Below are positions 14,575-23,100 of a stretch of 24,530 nucleotides of DNA, piece by piece. The stretch covers positions 1-24,530 of the IMG/VR virus record IMGVR_UViG_3300030329_001052; one strand, given 5' to 3'. This DNA comes from a virus. A program made the translations under genes and the position numbers. How positions within the stretch are numbered: the stretch's first letter is position 1; every line of letters starts with the position of its first letter. Under the pieces are notes generated by a model. The model saw nothing but the letters and a program-made list of their open reading frames with translations, ran no database searches and was not told where the DNA came from.

Positions 14575-14592
14575 AAAAAGTACATTTATACT
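14564..14592 (+). promoter_or_regulatory. Predicted sigma70-type promoter for the SSB cluster
   Basis: TTGAAA at 14564-14569 and TATACT at 14587-14592 (5 of 6 matches each) are separated by exactly 17 bp of A/T-rich sequence. Transcription would start near 14599, about 35 nt before the ATG at 14635. The -35 lies in the last codons of the helicase gene. This suggests separate, probably stronger expression of the coiled-coil, HTH, Cys4 and SSB genes. Confidence 0.6.
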
Positions 14593-14634
14593 CGCCATCC
14601 TGTATTAGAATATAAAACATAAAGGAGAACAACG

Positions 14635-15045
14635 ATGCCCTCTACTGAAGCCGAAGCTGTTGGTTTGGATAGAATTGTGAACGCTTGCGTTAAGCTACGG
14701 GATAGAAAAACTGAACTTACTAATGAGCTAAACGCTCAAATTAGTGGGATTGACGATAAGCTCATCTACCTCAAAAAAATACTTAACGACCATTGCGAAG
14801 CCACTGGAGCTGAATCCGTCCGTACTTCTAAAGGTACTTTCTTTCGATCTGTTAAGACTAAATACTGGACTTCTGATTGGGAAAGTATGAACAGATTTAT
14901 TATGGAAACCGGCTCAATAGACCTGTTAGAGAAACGCATCCACCAATCTAATATGCGCACTTATTTGGAAGAGAATCCTGACAAGTTGCCTATGGGTCTA
15001 AATGCAGATAGCGAATACACCATCACCGTAAGGAGAAAAAAATAG
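14635..15045 (+). CDS. Conserved phage coiled-coil protein, 136 aa
   Basis: Residues about 8-55 form a helical, coiled-coil-like region (IVNACVKLRDRKTELTNEL; DDKLIYLKKILNDHCEATG). The C-terminal half carries a pattern seen in many phage replication clusters: SVRTSKGTFFRSVKTKYWTSDW, then LLEKRIHQSNMRTYLEENPD and GLNADSEYTITVRRKK. Its helix-plus-sheet layout recalls Gam-like nuclease inhibitors, but I cannot claim that function. It starts behind AAAGGAGAAC with a dedicated promoter, and its stop overlaps the next GTG start. Confidence 0.75.
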   Translation: MPSTEAEAVGLDRIVNACVKLRDRKTELTNELNAQISGIDDKLIYLKKILNDHCEATGAESVRTSKGTFFRSVKTKYWTSDWESMNRFIMETGSIDLLEKRIHQSNMRTYLEENPDKLPMGLNADSEYTITVRRKK

Positions 15046-15338
15046 TGACACAGTATGTTACGTTAGAAGAACTAGCCAGTCATGTAGGTGTCAAAATATC
15101 TACAGTACGGCAATGGGTAAAGCGTGGGTTCATACCGCGAGATACCTATATTAAGGCAGGTAATACTTATCGTTTTTGTTTAGATGATGTCGTTGCAGCT
15201 TTGCGTAACGAGGAAGCAACGGAAGAAAAGCCTACAGAAGAAGCACCTACGGAAATCGAGTCTATGTTGGAGACAGCCCCGATTCTGGAAGTGGATAAGC
15301 TTAACCAAACAATAGCTGAATTTGATGATGATATATAG
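15045..15338 (+). CDS. MerR/excisionase-like helix-turn-helix protein
   Basis: 97 aa, GTG start overlapping the previous stop (TAGTG). Residues 4-55 match the excisionase-type winged HTH: VTLEELASHVGVKISTVRQWVKRGFIP, then TYRFCLDDVVAAL. The remainder is an acidic, Glu/Thr-rich tail ending in AEFDDDI. Proteins of this fold bind DNA as architectural factors or transcriptional regulators. With no integrase in the window, a regulatory or replication role is more likely than excision. The acidic tail resembles SSB-type interaction tails and the end of the nearby SSB. Confidence 0.8.
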   Translation: MTQYVTLEELASHVGVKISTVRQWVKRGFIPRDTYIKAGNTYRFCLDDVVAALRNEEATEEKPTEEAPTEIESMLETAPILEVDKLNQTIAEFDDDI

Positions 15339-15348
15339 AGAGAGTGTA

Positions 15349-16131
15349 ATGTCATCAGATAAAGTACCTAGTAATTACCAGAACTTATTTTCTAAGTTGG
15401 AGTCTAAAGCTCCATCGTCTGACACTTACCGGTTAAGTATTCGAGAGGGTTCTTTTCGTAAGCTCTTGAATGGTAAGGAGGTTGCCAAATTAGAAGAGAA
15501 ATCATTGGAAGCGGTGATAATAAAAGCTGCACGTATGTCCAGAATTTATTATGCTGAAGAATTTGTAGCAGATAAACGTAACGCTCCTGTTTGTTGGTCT
15601 ATTGATTCTACTACCGGCAGACCTTCCGAAGATGTTTCTAATAAAGGTAGGCAAAATGCTACGTGTTTTGATTGTAAGCAGAACATAAAAGGTTCGGGTC
15701 AAGGCACATCTCGCGCATGCCGTTTTCGCCAACGTATGGCTATCATGCTAGTTGAAGATGGGCAATTAGTTTCTGATAAACTCTATCAGCTTGATCTTCC
15801 ATCAACGAGTATTTTTGGTAAGGACCAAAAGAAGATGTCAATACAAGCGTTTGCAAAGTATCTAAATGTAAACAAAACTCCAATGGCTTCTGTACTGACA
15901 GAGATAAAATTTGACCCTGATTCATCATTGCCTAAACTTTGTTTTAAGCCATTGCGCCCATTAGAAGAATCAGAACTCCTTATTGCACTACATGCTCAAA
16001 AAGACCCAGACACACAAGAGTTAGTGAAGATTAATTTTAATTCTAGTATAACTTCACATGACTATACGTTTGACGTAGATAACGTGTTTGACGTAGTTTC
16101 GGGCGAAGGAGTGTACATACATAACAAATAA
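15349..16131 (+). CDS. Conserved phage replication-cluster protein with four cysteines, 260 aa
   Basis: A family I recognise as a frequent neighbour of phage SSB/DUF2815 genes. Four cysteines at 82 (VCWSID), 106 and 109 (CFDC) and 124 (RACRFRQR) suit a zinc or Fe-S site, with SGQGTSRACRFRQRMA the most typical stretch. Later segments (QLDLPSTSIFG; MSIQAFAKYL; TEIKFDPDSSLPKLCFKPLRPL) look like an OB-fold or beta-rich domain. A DNA-binding role is inferred from context only. ATG 15349 is preferred to 15322, which lies inside the HTH gene; GAGAGAG precedes 15349. Confidence 0.75.
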   Translation: MSSDKVPSNYQNLFSKLESKAPSSDTYRLSIREGSFRKLLNGKEVAKLEEKSLEAVIIKAARMSRIYYAEEFVADKRNAPVCWSIDSTTGRPSEDVSNKGRQNATCFDCKQNIKGSGQGTSRACRFRQRMAIMLVEDGQLVSDKLYQLDLPSTSIFGKDQKKMSIQAFAKYLNVNKTPMASVLTEIKFDPDSSLPKLCFKPLRPLEESELLIALHAQKDPDTQELVKINFNSSITSHDYTFDVDNVFDVVSGEGVYIHNK

Positions 16132-16147
16132 GAACTACCTAAGACCA

Positions 16148-16206
16148 AGGCTATCTCCATAGCCTATGTTGCTGATTTGCCAGAGTCAGTGGTCGAAAAT
16201 CTGGCA
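16148..16206 (+). promoter_or_regulatory. Two perfect hairpins in the 132-nt gap before the SSB gene
   Basis: AGGCTAT (16148-16154) pairs with ATAGCCT (16159-16165) around a CTCC loop. TGCCAGA (16178-16184) pairs with TCTGGCA (16200-16206) around 15 nt. Neither is followed by a T-run, so they are not simple terminators. They may be a processing site, an mRNA stabiliser or a translational operator for the SSB, which in some phages is autoregulated. The following AT-rich segment (16215-16255) contains -10-like TATAAC but no clear -35. Confidence 0.45.
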
Positions 16207-16263
16207 CTCACTTAGTTTTATAACTAATGCAACTATAACCTTTATATTGAGAGCGATTGACTT

Positions 16264-16974
16264 ATGAGTAATCAAACTTGTTATATTAAAAACGTGGAAG
16301 CCTTATACCCACGTTTAGATAAACCTTACCACTACTCTAGTACTGGTGGTAAAAACGGCAAAGGCGGTACAGTCCCATGCGACCATTTAGTTGAAGGTGC
16401 AGCCTATACTGTTAGCTTTAAGATGAACAAAGAACAGGCAAAAGAATTGCTTATTCAGATGAAAAATGCCTATGACGAAGGGCGCGAAGACTCATGGCCT
16501 GAGTTTAAAAACCCTCTTAAGAAAGAGTCAGAGGATGCCTTTATTGGTAAGGCTAACATTAAAGCAGCCTATCAAGGTCAAATTGTTAAGCCCCCTAAAC
16601 ATTTCGATGCAGCTAATCAGCCTTTAGAAGAAGGCTTTCAATTAACTACAAACAGTAAGATAAACTTATTTGTAGAGTTGTATCCTTACAATTCTCCTAA
16701 TGCGCATGGAATTACTTTACGTATACGTGCTGTACAGGTATTAAAATTGGAAGAGTTTGTTTCACCTTCTCCTTTTGAAGCAGAAGAAGGGTTTACCAAG
16801 GAAAATGATTCTCCTAAAGCCGATGATGTTGATGATGTATTTGCTGAGTTAGACGCTCCTGTAGAAACAACAGAAGAAGCTACTGTTGAGCCAAAAGTTA
16901 GGGAGAATAAGAAGGCCAACACACCACCGTCAGATAGCGATTTATCTTCAATGCTTGATGAATTTGATGACTAA
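16264..16974 (+). CDS. Probable single-stranded DNA-binding protein (DUF2815-like)
   Basis: 236 aa. The first 165 residues fit an OB-fold style SSB of the phage DUF2815/T7 gp2.5-like group: a strand-rich start (YIKNVEALYPRL), AAYTVSFKMNKEQAKELL, GKANIKAAYQGQ, and GITLRIRAVQVLKLEEF. The last 65 residues are disordered and acidic (DDVDDVFAELDAP), ending in SSMLDEFDD, the hallmark acidic tail by which SSBs bind partners. It would coat ssDNA for the family A polymerase and the primase-helicase encoded nearby. It lies between a hairpin-bearing leader and a terminator, which suggests high, separate expression. The fold assignment is from pattern and tail, not a profile. Confidence 0.75.
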   Translation: MSNQTCYIKNVEALYPRLDKPYHYSSTGGKNGKGGTVPCDHLVEGAAYTVSFKMNKEQAKELLIQMKNAYDEGREDSWPEFKNPLKKESEDAFIGKANIKAAYQGQIVKPPKHFDAANQPLEEGFQLTTNSKINLFVELYPYNSPNAHGITLRIRAVQVLKLEEFVSPSPFEAEEGFTKENDSPKADDVDDVFAELDAPVETTEEATVEPKVRENKKANTPPSDSDLSSMLDEFDD

Positions 16975-16990
16975 CTTTTTCATGTTTAAT

Positions 16991-17020
16991 AAAAAGCGTC
17001 TTTCGGGGCGCTTTCTCTCT
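16991..17020 (+). terminator. Rho-independent terminator after the SSB gene
   Basis: AAAGCGTC (16993-17000) pairs with GGCGCTTT (17007-17014), eight pairs with one T-G, around TTTCGG. It is followed by the pyrimidine tract CTCTCT. The weak T-run suggests partial termination, allowing some read-through into the primase gene. Confidence 0.7.
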
Positions 17021-17036
17021 ACGATATGTGTACTTT

Positions 17037-19928
17037 ATGGATACTCAACAGTTTTTAGATACTGTTTTAGGAGATAAAGGTTTTTATTGCACAGTTAGTA
17101 TAAAAGAAATAGTCGGTAACACTGGGGATTTAGAAAAGAAAGTAAGAGAACAATTTACAGAAACGACAAAAGATACTCTTGCCAACATACAAGATTTTGC
17201 CAAAAAGGATAGTGACGTTTACGTAGCCCTTGCTACATTTAAAACAGAAAAACGAGCAAAAACTAATATACAACAACTGAAAACCCTATTTCTTGATATA
17301 GACTGTGGTGAAAAGAAAGACTACCCAACTAAAACAGAAGCACGAACAGCGTTAAAAGAATTTTACAAACGTCATCAATTACCTGCTCCTTCAATTCTTG
17401 TAGACTCAGGGAGAGGTTGGCATGTCTATTGGGTTTTAGATAAGCCATACCCTATAGAAGAATGGCAACCGGTTGCAGAAAAGCTAAAGCTTGCTTGTTC
17501 TCAATTTGGTCTACATATAGACAAACAAGTTACAGCAGATGCTGCACGTATTCTACGTGTCCCTAACACCTTTAATCATAAGACTTCCCCACCTTTAAGC
17601 TGCACTGTGCATAGTAATAATGCCGGTGTAACAAGTTTAGAAGAGTTTTCTTCCAAGCTCCCCGAAGATTTGATACCAGTTCTCACTGACAAAGAATACT
17701 CACAAGAAGATCAGGAAGATATACAGAACCTTATTGGCAACACTTACGTTAAGCGTTTTGGCTTGTTGCTAGAAAGAACAATGCAAGGAGCAGGGTGTGC
17801 TCAAATCGATAGGGCAGTTAACGCGCCAAATGATTTAAGTTATGCAACGTGGACTCATGTTATATCCATCGCCAAATTTTGTGATATAGACGAAAGCCTC
17901 GCAAGAGGTATGGAAAACGTACATGCTATTTCTAGTAGCTACCACAAGTACACAGAACACCAAACTAATTCTGTAGCCAAGTCTATCCAAGCTCCTCATG
18001 GTTGCCAACGTTTTGAAGAAGATTATCCAGAAGCTTGTGAAGGATGTCCCCATAAAGAAAACCCTAATTTTAAAACACCAATATCATTAGCAGTACAAGC
18101 CAATGAAGCTTCCGAAGAAGATCATATAGTAAGCATTCCAGAGAATAGCGAAGCTATTTTTGATGACGATGAATCAGACAGAGGTGAAATAAAGACACCT
18201 AAATACCCACGCCCTTACTTCCGGTTTAAAGAGGGAGGCATAGGTATTAGAACTACAACAAATGGGGATATAGAAGAAAAACAAATTTTAGGGACTGATC
18301 TTTACATTATAAGAAAACTAAGAGATAGAACATCAGGTACTGCTTTTATCTTTAGGCATCATACTAAACGGGAAGGTATTCGTGATTTTATGATCCCACT
18401 ACAGAAACTTGTTGGAGCAGAAAGCTTTAAAGTAGAAATGGCTAAGAAAGGTGTTTTTACTATGCAGTTTAATGCACTAAAGTCTTATATAGGTAAATGT
18501 ATAGAAGCTGCTGAACTAATGGAAGAGCATACTGTAGCAGATCAGTTTGGATGGACACACGATAACAAGTCATTCATCTTAGGTGATAGGGAGATATTTT
18601 CAGACAGTGTAAAACCTAATTACCCTAGCACTATCACAGAGCATTACTTCCCACATTTTTATAAAAACGGTAGTCTCGAAGAATGGAAAAAGATACCACG
18701 GTTCTTTGATAAGTCAGGATTTGAACCACATCAATACATGTTTGCTTTATCTTTTGCAGCCCCTCTTATGGTGTTTGCTCCAAAAATAGCAGGAAGCATA
18801 TACCACTTAAAAAGCCTTGAATCAGGATTTGGTAAATCTACAGGGCAGTTTGCAGGTGCTTCTGTATGGGGCGATCCTACTTTAGTTGTACAAAAAGGGG
18901 ATGATACCTTTGCGTCTGTATGGAAAGTTACAGAAACATATAAAAATATTGTTGTCTATTTAGATGAGCTATCTAACAAGGATGGAAAAGAGTTAAGTAA
19001 TTTTGCTTACGCTGTAAGTGGCGGCATGCAAAGGAATCGTCTAAGGGGTAACAGTGGGGAAACTGTGGAGCGTTACAGAGGAAAACCGTGGCGTACACTC
19101 GTACCTACAAGTGGCAACATAAGTATATTAGAAACGATTTCGGCAGAGTTTAGGACACACCCAAAAGGAGAAGCGCAACGGGTACTTGAAGCAGAAACGA
19201 TGGTTAAACTAAAAGAGGACGCTGAAACTACTAAGGAAGGTATTGAGCTTAATCATTTGTTAGAAAATAACTATGGTTGGGCAGGTGAAATTTACATAAA
19301 GAAGGTTGTGAAGCATAAAGAAGTTGCAGAAAAAGCGTTACTCGTTTACATCAACAGGCTTATAGAGCGCACGGGACTAACTGCGCAAAACCGTTATTGG
19401 CTATGGCAAGCTGCCGGTGCATTAGCGGGTCTTAGTATTGCGGGCCGGTTAGGTTTACATGAACTTAACATAACTAATTTAGAAGACTGGATTTGCTCAC
19501 AACTAAGAACTGCTCGTAATGAAACAATGGCAATGGCAGTAGACATTGAAGACGTTATTGCACAGTACTTAGCCGACAATAACCGTAGCATACTTAGGAT
19601 AGATAGCGGGAATACCAATATAGAAGACCCTGAACTTGAGGTATTTCTTGCCGCTGATGAAAAACCTATGTACAAGTTTGTCGCTAGGGTAGAGTCAAAC
19701 ACCAACACCCTCTATTTACTACCTGCTCCTTTTAAACGTTGGTGCACACTCCGCAAACTAGACTACGGTTCTTTACGTCGTATGATAATGGATAGGCTAG
19801 GTGGGGTTTCTATGAAGTATCGACTAAGCACTGGGGTGAAAACACTTAACCTACCCCCTACTTATGTAATTAGATTAAAGTGGAGTGAAGAAAGACAAGG
19901 GGACACGGAAGAAACCCCCACGGTGTAA
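17037..19928 (+). CDS. AEP-type primase fused to a DUF927-like helicase
   Basis: 963 aa replication protein. The N-terminal archaeo-eukaryotic primase domain has DID (Asp87, Asp89), GWH (His129) and Asp168 in ADAARILRVPNTFNHK. A middle segment has Cys323, Cys334 and Cys337 (CEGCPH), possibly a metal site. The C-terminal ATPase resembles DUF927 helicases, with Walker A ESGFGKS (Lys600, Ser601), Walker B YLDE (643-644) and the following PTSGNIS. It would prime and unwind DNA for the family A polymerase. No clear Shine-Dalgarno precedes either possible start (GTG 17028, ATG 17037); ATG is chosen by codon. It follows a partial terminator and ends before a strong one. Confidence 0.85.
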   Translation: MDTQQFLDTVLGDKGFYCTVSIKEIVGNTGDLEKKVREQFTETTKDTLANIQDFAKKDSDVYVALATFKTEKRAKTNIQQLKTLFLDIDCGEKKDYPTKTEARTALKEFYKRHQLPAPSILVDSGRGWHVYWVLDKPYPIEEWQPVAEKLKLACSQFGLHIDKQVTADAARILRVPNTFNHKTSPPLSCTVHSNNAGVTSLEEFSSKLPEDLIPVLTDKEYSQEDQEDIQNLIGNTYVKRFGLLLERTMQGAGCAQIDRAVNAPNDLSYATWTHVISIAKFCDIDESLARGMENVHAISSSYHKYTEHQTNSVAKSIQAPHGCQRFEEDYPEACEGCPHKENPNFKTPISLAVQANEASEEDHIVSIPENSEAIFDDDESDRGEIKTPKYPRPYFRFKEGGIGIRTTTNGDIEEKQILGTDLYIIRKLRDRTSGTAFIFRHHTKREGIRDFMIPLQKLVGAESFKVEMAKKGVFTMQFNALKSYIGKCIEAAELMEEHTVADQFGWTHDNKSFILGDREIFSDSVKPNYPSTITEHYFPHFYKNGSLEEWKKIPRFFDKSGFEPHQYMFALSFAAPLMVFAPKIAGSIYHLKSLESGFGKSTGQFAGASVWGDPTLVVQKGDDTFASVWKVTETYKNIVVYLDELSNKDGKELSNFAYAVSGGMQRNRLRGNSGETVERYRGKPWRTLVPTSGNISILETISAEFRTHPKGEAQRVLEAETMVKLKEDAETTKEGIELNHLLENNYGWAGEIYIKKVVKHKEVAEKALLVYINRLIERTGLTAQNRYWLWQAAGALAGLSIAGRLGLHELNITNLEDWICSQLRTARNETMAMAVDIEDVIAQYLADNNRSILRIDSGNTNIEDPELEVFLAADEKPMYKFVARVESNTNTLYLLPAPFKRWCTLRKLDYGSLRRMIMDRLGGVSMKYRLSTGVKTLNLPPTYVIRLKWSEERQGDTEETPTV

Positions 19929-19998
19929 GGGCATTGGATTGTTACACATATTATATCGTGGTACAGTGCCCGTGCATCGTTCTCGTAGAGAGACATTT

Positions 19999-20023
19999 TG
20001 CCCCCCTTGTGGGGGCATTTTTT
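19999..20023 (+). terminator. Strong rho-independent terminator of the plus-strand genes
   Basis: TGCCCCC (19999-20005) and GGGGGCA (20011-20017) form a perfect 7-bp stem around CTTGT, followed by six T residues (20018-20023). It ends plus-strand transcription in the 178-bp convergent gap between the primase and the minus-strand virion gene. On the minus strand the stem is not followed by T residues, so it works in one direction. I see no clear terminator for the minus-strand gene. Confidence 0.9.
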
Positions 20024-20106
20024 ATGGAAATTAGGGGATGGTAAGGGTAGGGGTACTCTGTTAAAAGCTCTTAGATCGCCTCTGGTGAAGCCGTTTTTTA
20101 CAAAGG

Positions 20107-23100
20107 TTATATAAAAAAGTCACTTTCTCCTGTTTCTTCCAATCTTTTACGTAAAACACTTTCTATCCTACGCCGACTAATAGTTATCCCTCCTAGTTGG
20201 CGTGCTATCTGACTGGTTACTTTATGTTGCCGTAATGATCTGGCTTTAGTCTCCCCAGTAATCCTGACTTCAGGGTTACGTTGGTTAAACTTATTTATAT
20301 CCTTATCCACATCACGTACCCCTTCAAAGTCGCCGGTTCTATAAGCCACGTATCTCTGCCTAAGAAGTCTGGTACGTTTTTCGTTAATGTTGCGGTCTAT
20401 CCGTTTATCACGCGCATTTAATTCCAGTTGTTTAGTGTATCCTGCTGGAGCAAACCCAAAAAACTGCCCCATAAGAGACGCTGCTGACATATCTTCTACA
20501 ATAGGATCACCACGTAATGTGGTAGCATCTTCAGTTGCATAACGGATACTTTTAAGTGGGCTAGAAAAACCAGCAGGTAAGAAACCTTCTACACCACGCC
20601 GGTATTCACCATCCATCATTAGATTTAAACTACGATCCATTCTGTTCGCAATACCAAAGAGTGGGCCACCTCCCAATTCCATAAGGTAAGCAAGCGTGCT
20701 TTCATATTCTTTATTAGGCAATGTTCTAAATAAAAGGTTGGTCATACCGATACGCGGAGCAACGTCCAGACCAAATAACTCATTAAGTGCTCCAGAGTAC
20801 GGCCCTTCCCCAATGTAAGATGCAACTAAACTATCAAAATCATCGTCTTCATCGTCTAAGAAAAACAGGTTTGCCACTCCAGCAATAATTCCATATAGGG
20901 GTAATCCTTGTGCCCCAGCCAGCAGTCCCGACATACCGAATAACCCAGCCAGTTGCTTTTTGGCATCTTTGGTTTGGTCTGCATCGTAGTTACCTATATT
21001 TAAAGCTTGTCTTGCCATCTTCATTTGAAGGTAAGCCATTGACACACCGAAACGTTTGTACATAAGAAGCACACTAGCGATATTACCTTGTGCTATTGTT
21101 GGAGCTGTTTCGATTAACGCACCACTATTGGTATGTTCTACGTCAAGTAGTACGTCAGCTATTATCTTTTTTTGTTGCTCTTCTGTTACAGGACTGCCTT
21201 CATTGGCTTCTTTCTGCTGCTCCATTGCTAATTCGTAAGCAGCCATCGCGGTAACTTGACGATTAAAACGCTCACCTTGGTGAAACAAAAACCCCGATAT
21301 GGCATTTACTCTGGACTGCGCTCTTTCAAAATCTGTACCCGTAGGATTTTCAAGGTCTAACATGTCGCCAATAGTAGAAGCATTAGCTGCACCTCTGGAA
21401 ACAAGTTCTTCTATTAATGGCTTAAGCTCCCGGTATTCTTCCGGTAAACTTTCTGGGTCAAGGTTAGCTAACGACGGGCCATCAAATACAGTTAGCATGT
21501 CTTTTGCTATCGTGTCGGCTTCTTCCTGAGACCTGCCTTCTGCTAACGCTTTCTGCCTCGCTTCTTCTGCACTATTCAAGGCATCTGCATTAAACTCTTC
21601 AAATGGCTGTAGTCTGCGCCGCATTCCAGTGCCAAGATAAAGTTTTCCAGCTTTCATCATTGCTTTAAAAGCAGGGCCATACCCATATTTACCCCCCAGA
21701 AAAGGGAGCACAACAATAGGTAATATAAAAGAGTTAACTACCGCAGAAGATAAATTAAAACCTAATGTCCACAAGAAACCTGCACTCTTTAGCGCTCGTG
21801 CGTATGTAGCAATTTCTGGATTCTTAACAAAGCTTATATATTGTTCACCTTTTTCATATACTTCATTAGCATAGTCAGCATCTGGAGTACCTGCCGCTTT
21901 GTTGCTTATTGTCTTTAAATTATTTCCTCTGGTAGTAAGCGGCTCGTCAAACCGTAGGTTATCTATTTGCCCCATGAACGCTGGCATACGTTCACCAAAG
22001 ACTTTTATAGCATCCTCTTCCGCACCAAGAGTGCCTTTTCTAGCTTTAAACGCTCTTTCTAAACCCCGTTCAGGCATTGCATCTAGCATAGCCTCCAATA
22101 CCATCTGCTGAATAGCGCTACCTGCATTTCGTACATTAGTGGCTATTTGTTCAGCTTCTTCCTGAGACTTACCATCAGCTAATGCTTCTTTCTTCTTTAG
22201 GTTTGCAGCGTCTTCTTTTCGTCTGACCACATCCGCGAGCAATCCTTGTGCCCATCGAATATCTACTTGTGAGTATTCTTTCTTCTCTAGCTTATTTGTC
22301 GGACGTTTTGCCTCGGCCCCCTCTATTACCGCTGCTACAGCAACATCTTCAGCTTGTTGTGGTGTTGCGTTATTTGCTAAAGCTTCTGCTCGTGCTTTTT
22401 CTCTTACCTCTATTACTGTTGTTATCTCACTGTCTAAGATTTGTTGTCTTAACTCAGGGTCGTTTTGGACAAACTTAGCATACTCATTTCTCTTTTCACG
22501 CGACTCAAATGCAACTTTAAGTGTTTCAATTTCTCCCGTGTAAGGGTGAAAGGCTTGATGGGTATACCAAAAATCTCCTTTTCGATATAACGGAAAGTAA
22601 GGTTCAATAGATTCTTTGTTAAGAAGGTCTAAAAGTATTTTATCTTTGAAAGCTTGTTTAGCTATCTGAGTACTTTCATCTCCTTGGATTGCATCTATGC
22701 GCTTTATTATTGTAGTACGTAAATCAGTATAAGCTTCTGCGTAAGCATCCCGTAATTTTACATAAGCCTTTTGTGCTGATTTGTCTAACTTATTGTAGTC
22801 CTCTTTTAACTTGTCATAGGCTTCTAGTTTGCCTTTACTTGGATCGCTTCTAGCTAAACGTATTTTACCAGTAGGGTGATCTTTTTCTGCCTTGGCGTAG
22901 TCTTTATCGTTCGCTATTGCCTCTTCTCGTTTCTCTTTAGTTGTATATGGCTTGGAACGAAACTCTTGTCCATTTTGATTTACGTAACTGTAACGCCATC
23001 CTTCGTAATACTCTTTTTCCAAGGAGGGGTCTACACGATCCAATGTGCTGAACTGAACAACCTTGTTAAAGAGTTTACGTTGTTCAGGTGGAAGCTTATC

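Noticed and set aside
15045-15338. HTH protein as a lysogeny excisionase
   Set aside because: No integrase or attachment site is present in the window, and the acidic tail and SSB-cluster position fit a replication or regulatory role better.
19929-19998. GGGCA...TGCCC inverted repeat just after the primase stop considered as a second terminator
   Set aside because: The arms are only five bases, over 30 nt apart and not followed by T residues; the strong terminator at 19999 explains the end of transcription.
22248-22478. Leu-rich plus-strand frame (76 residues) that resembles a membrane protein
   Set aside because: It is antisense to the Ala/Glu-rich helical repeats of the polyprotein, which produces Leu/Ser-rich shadows.
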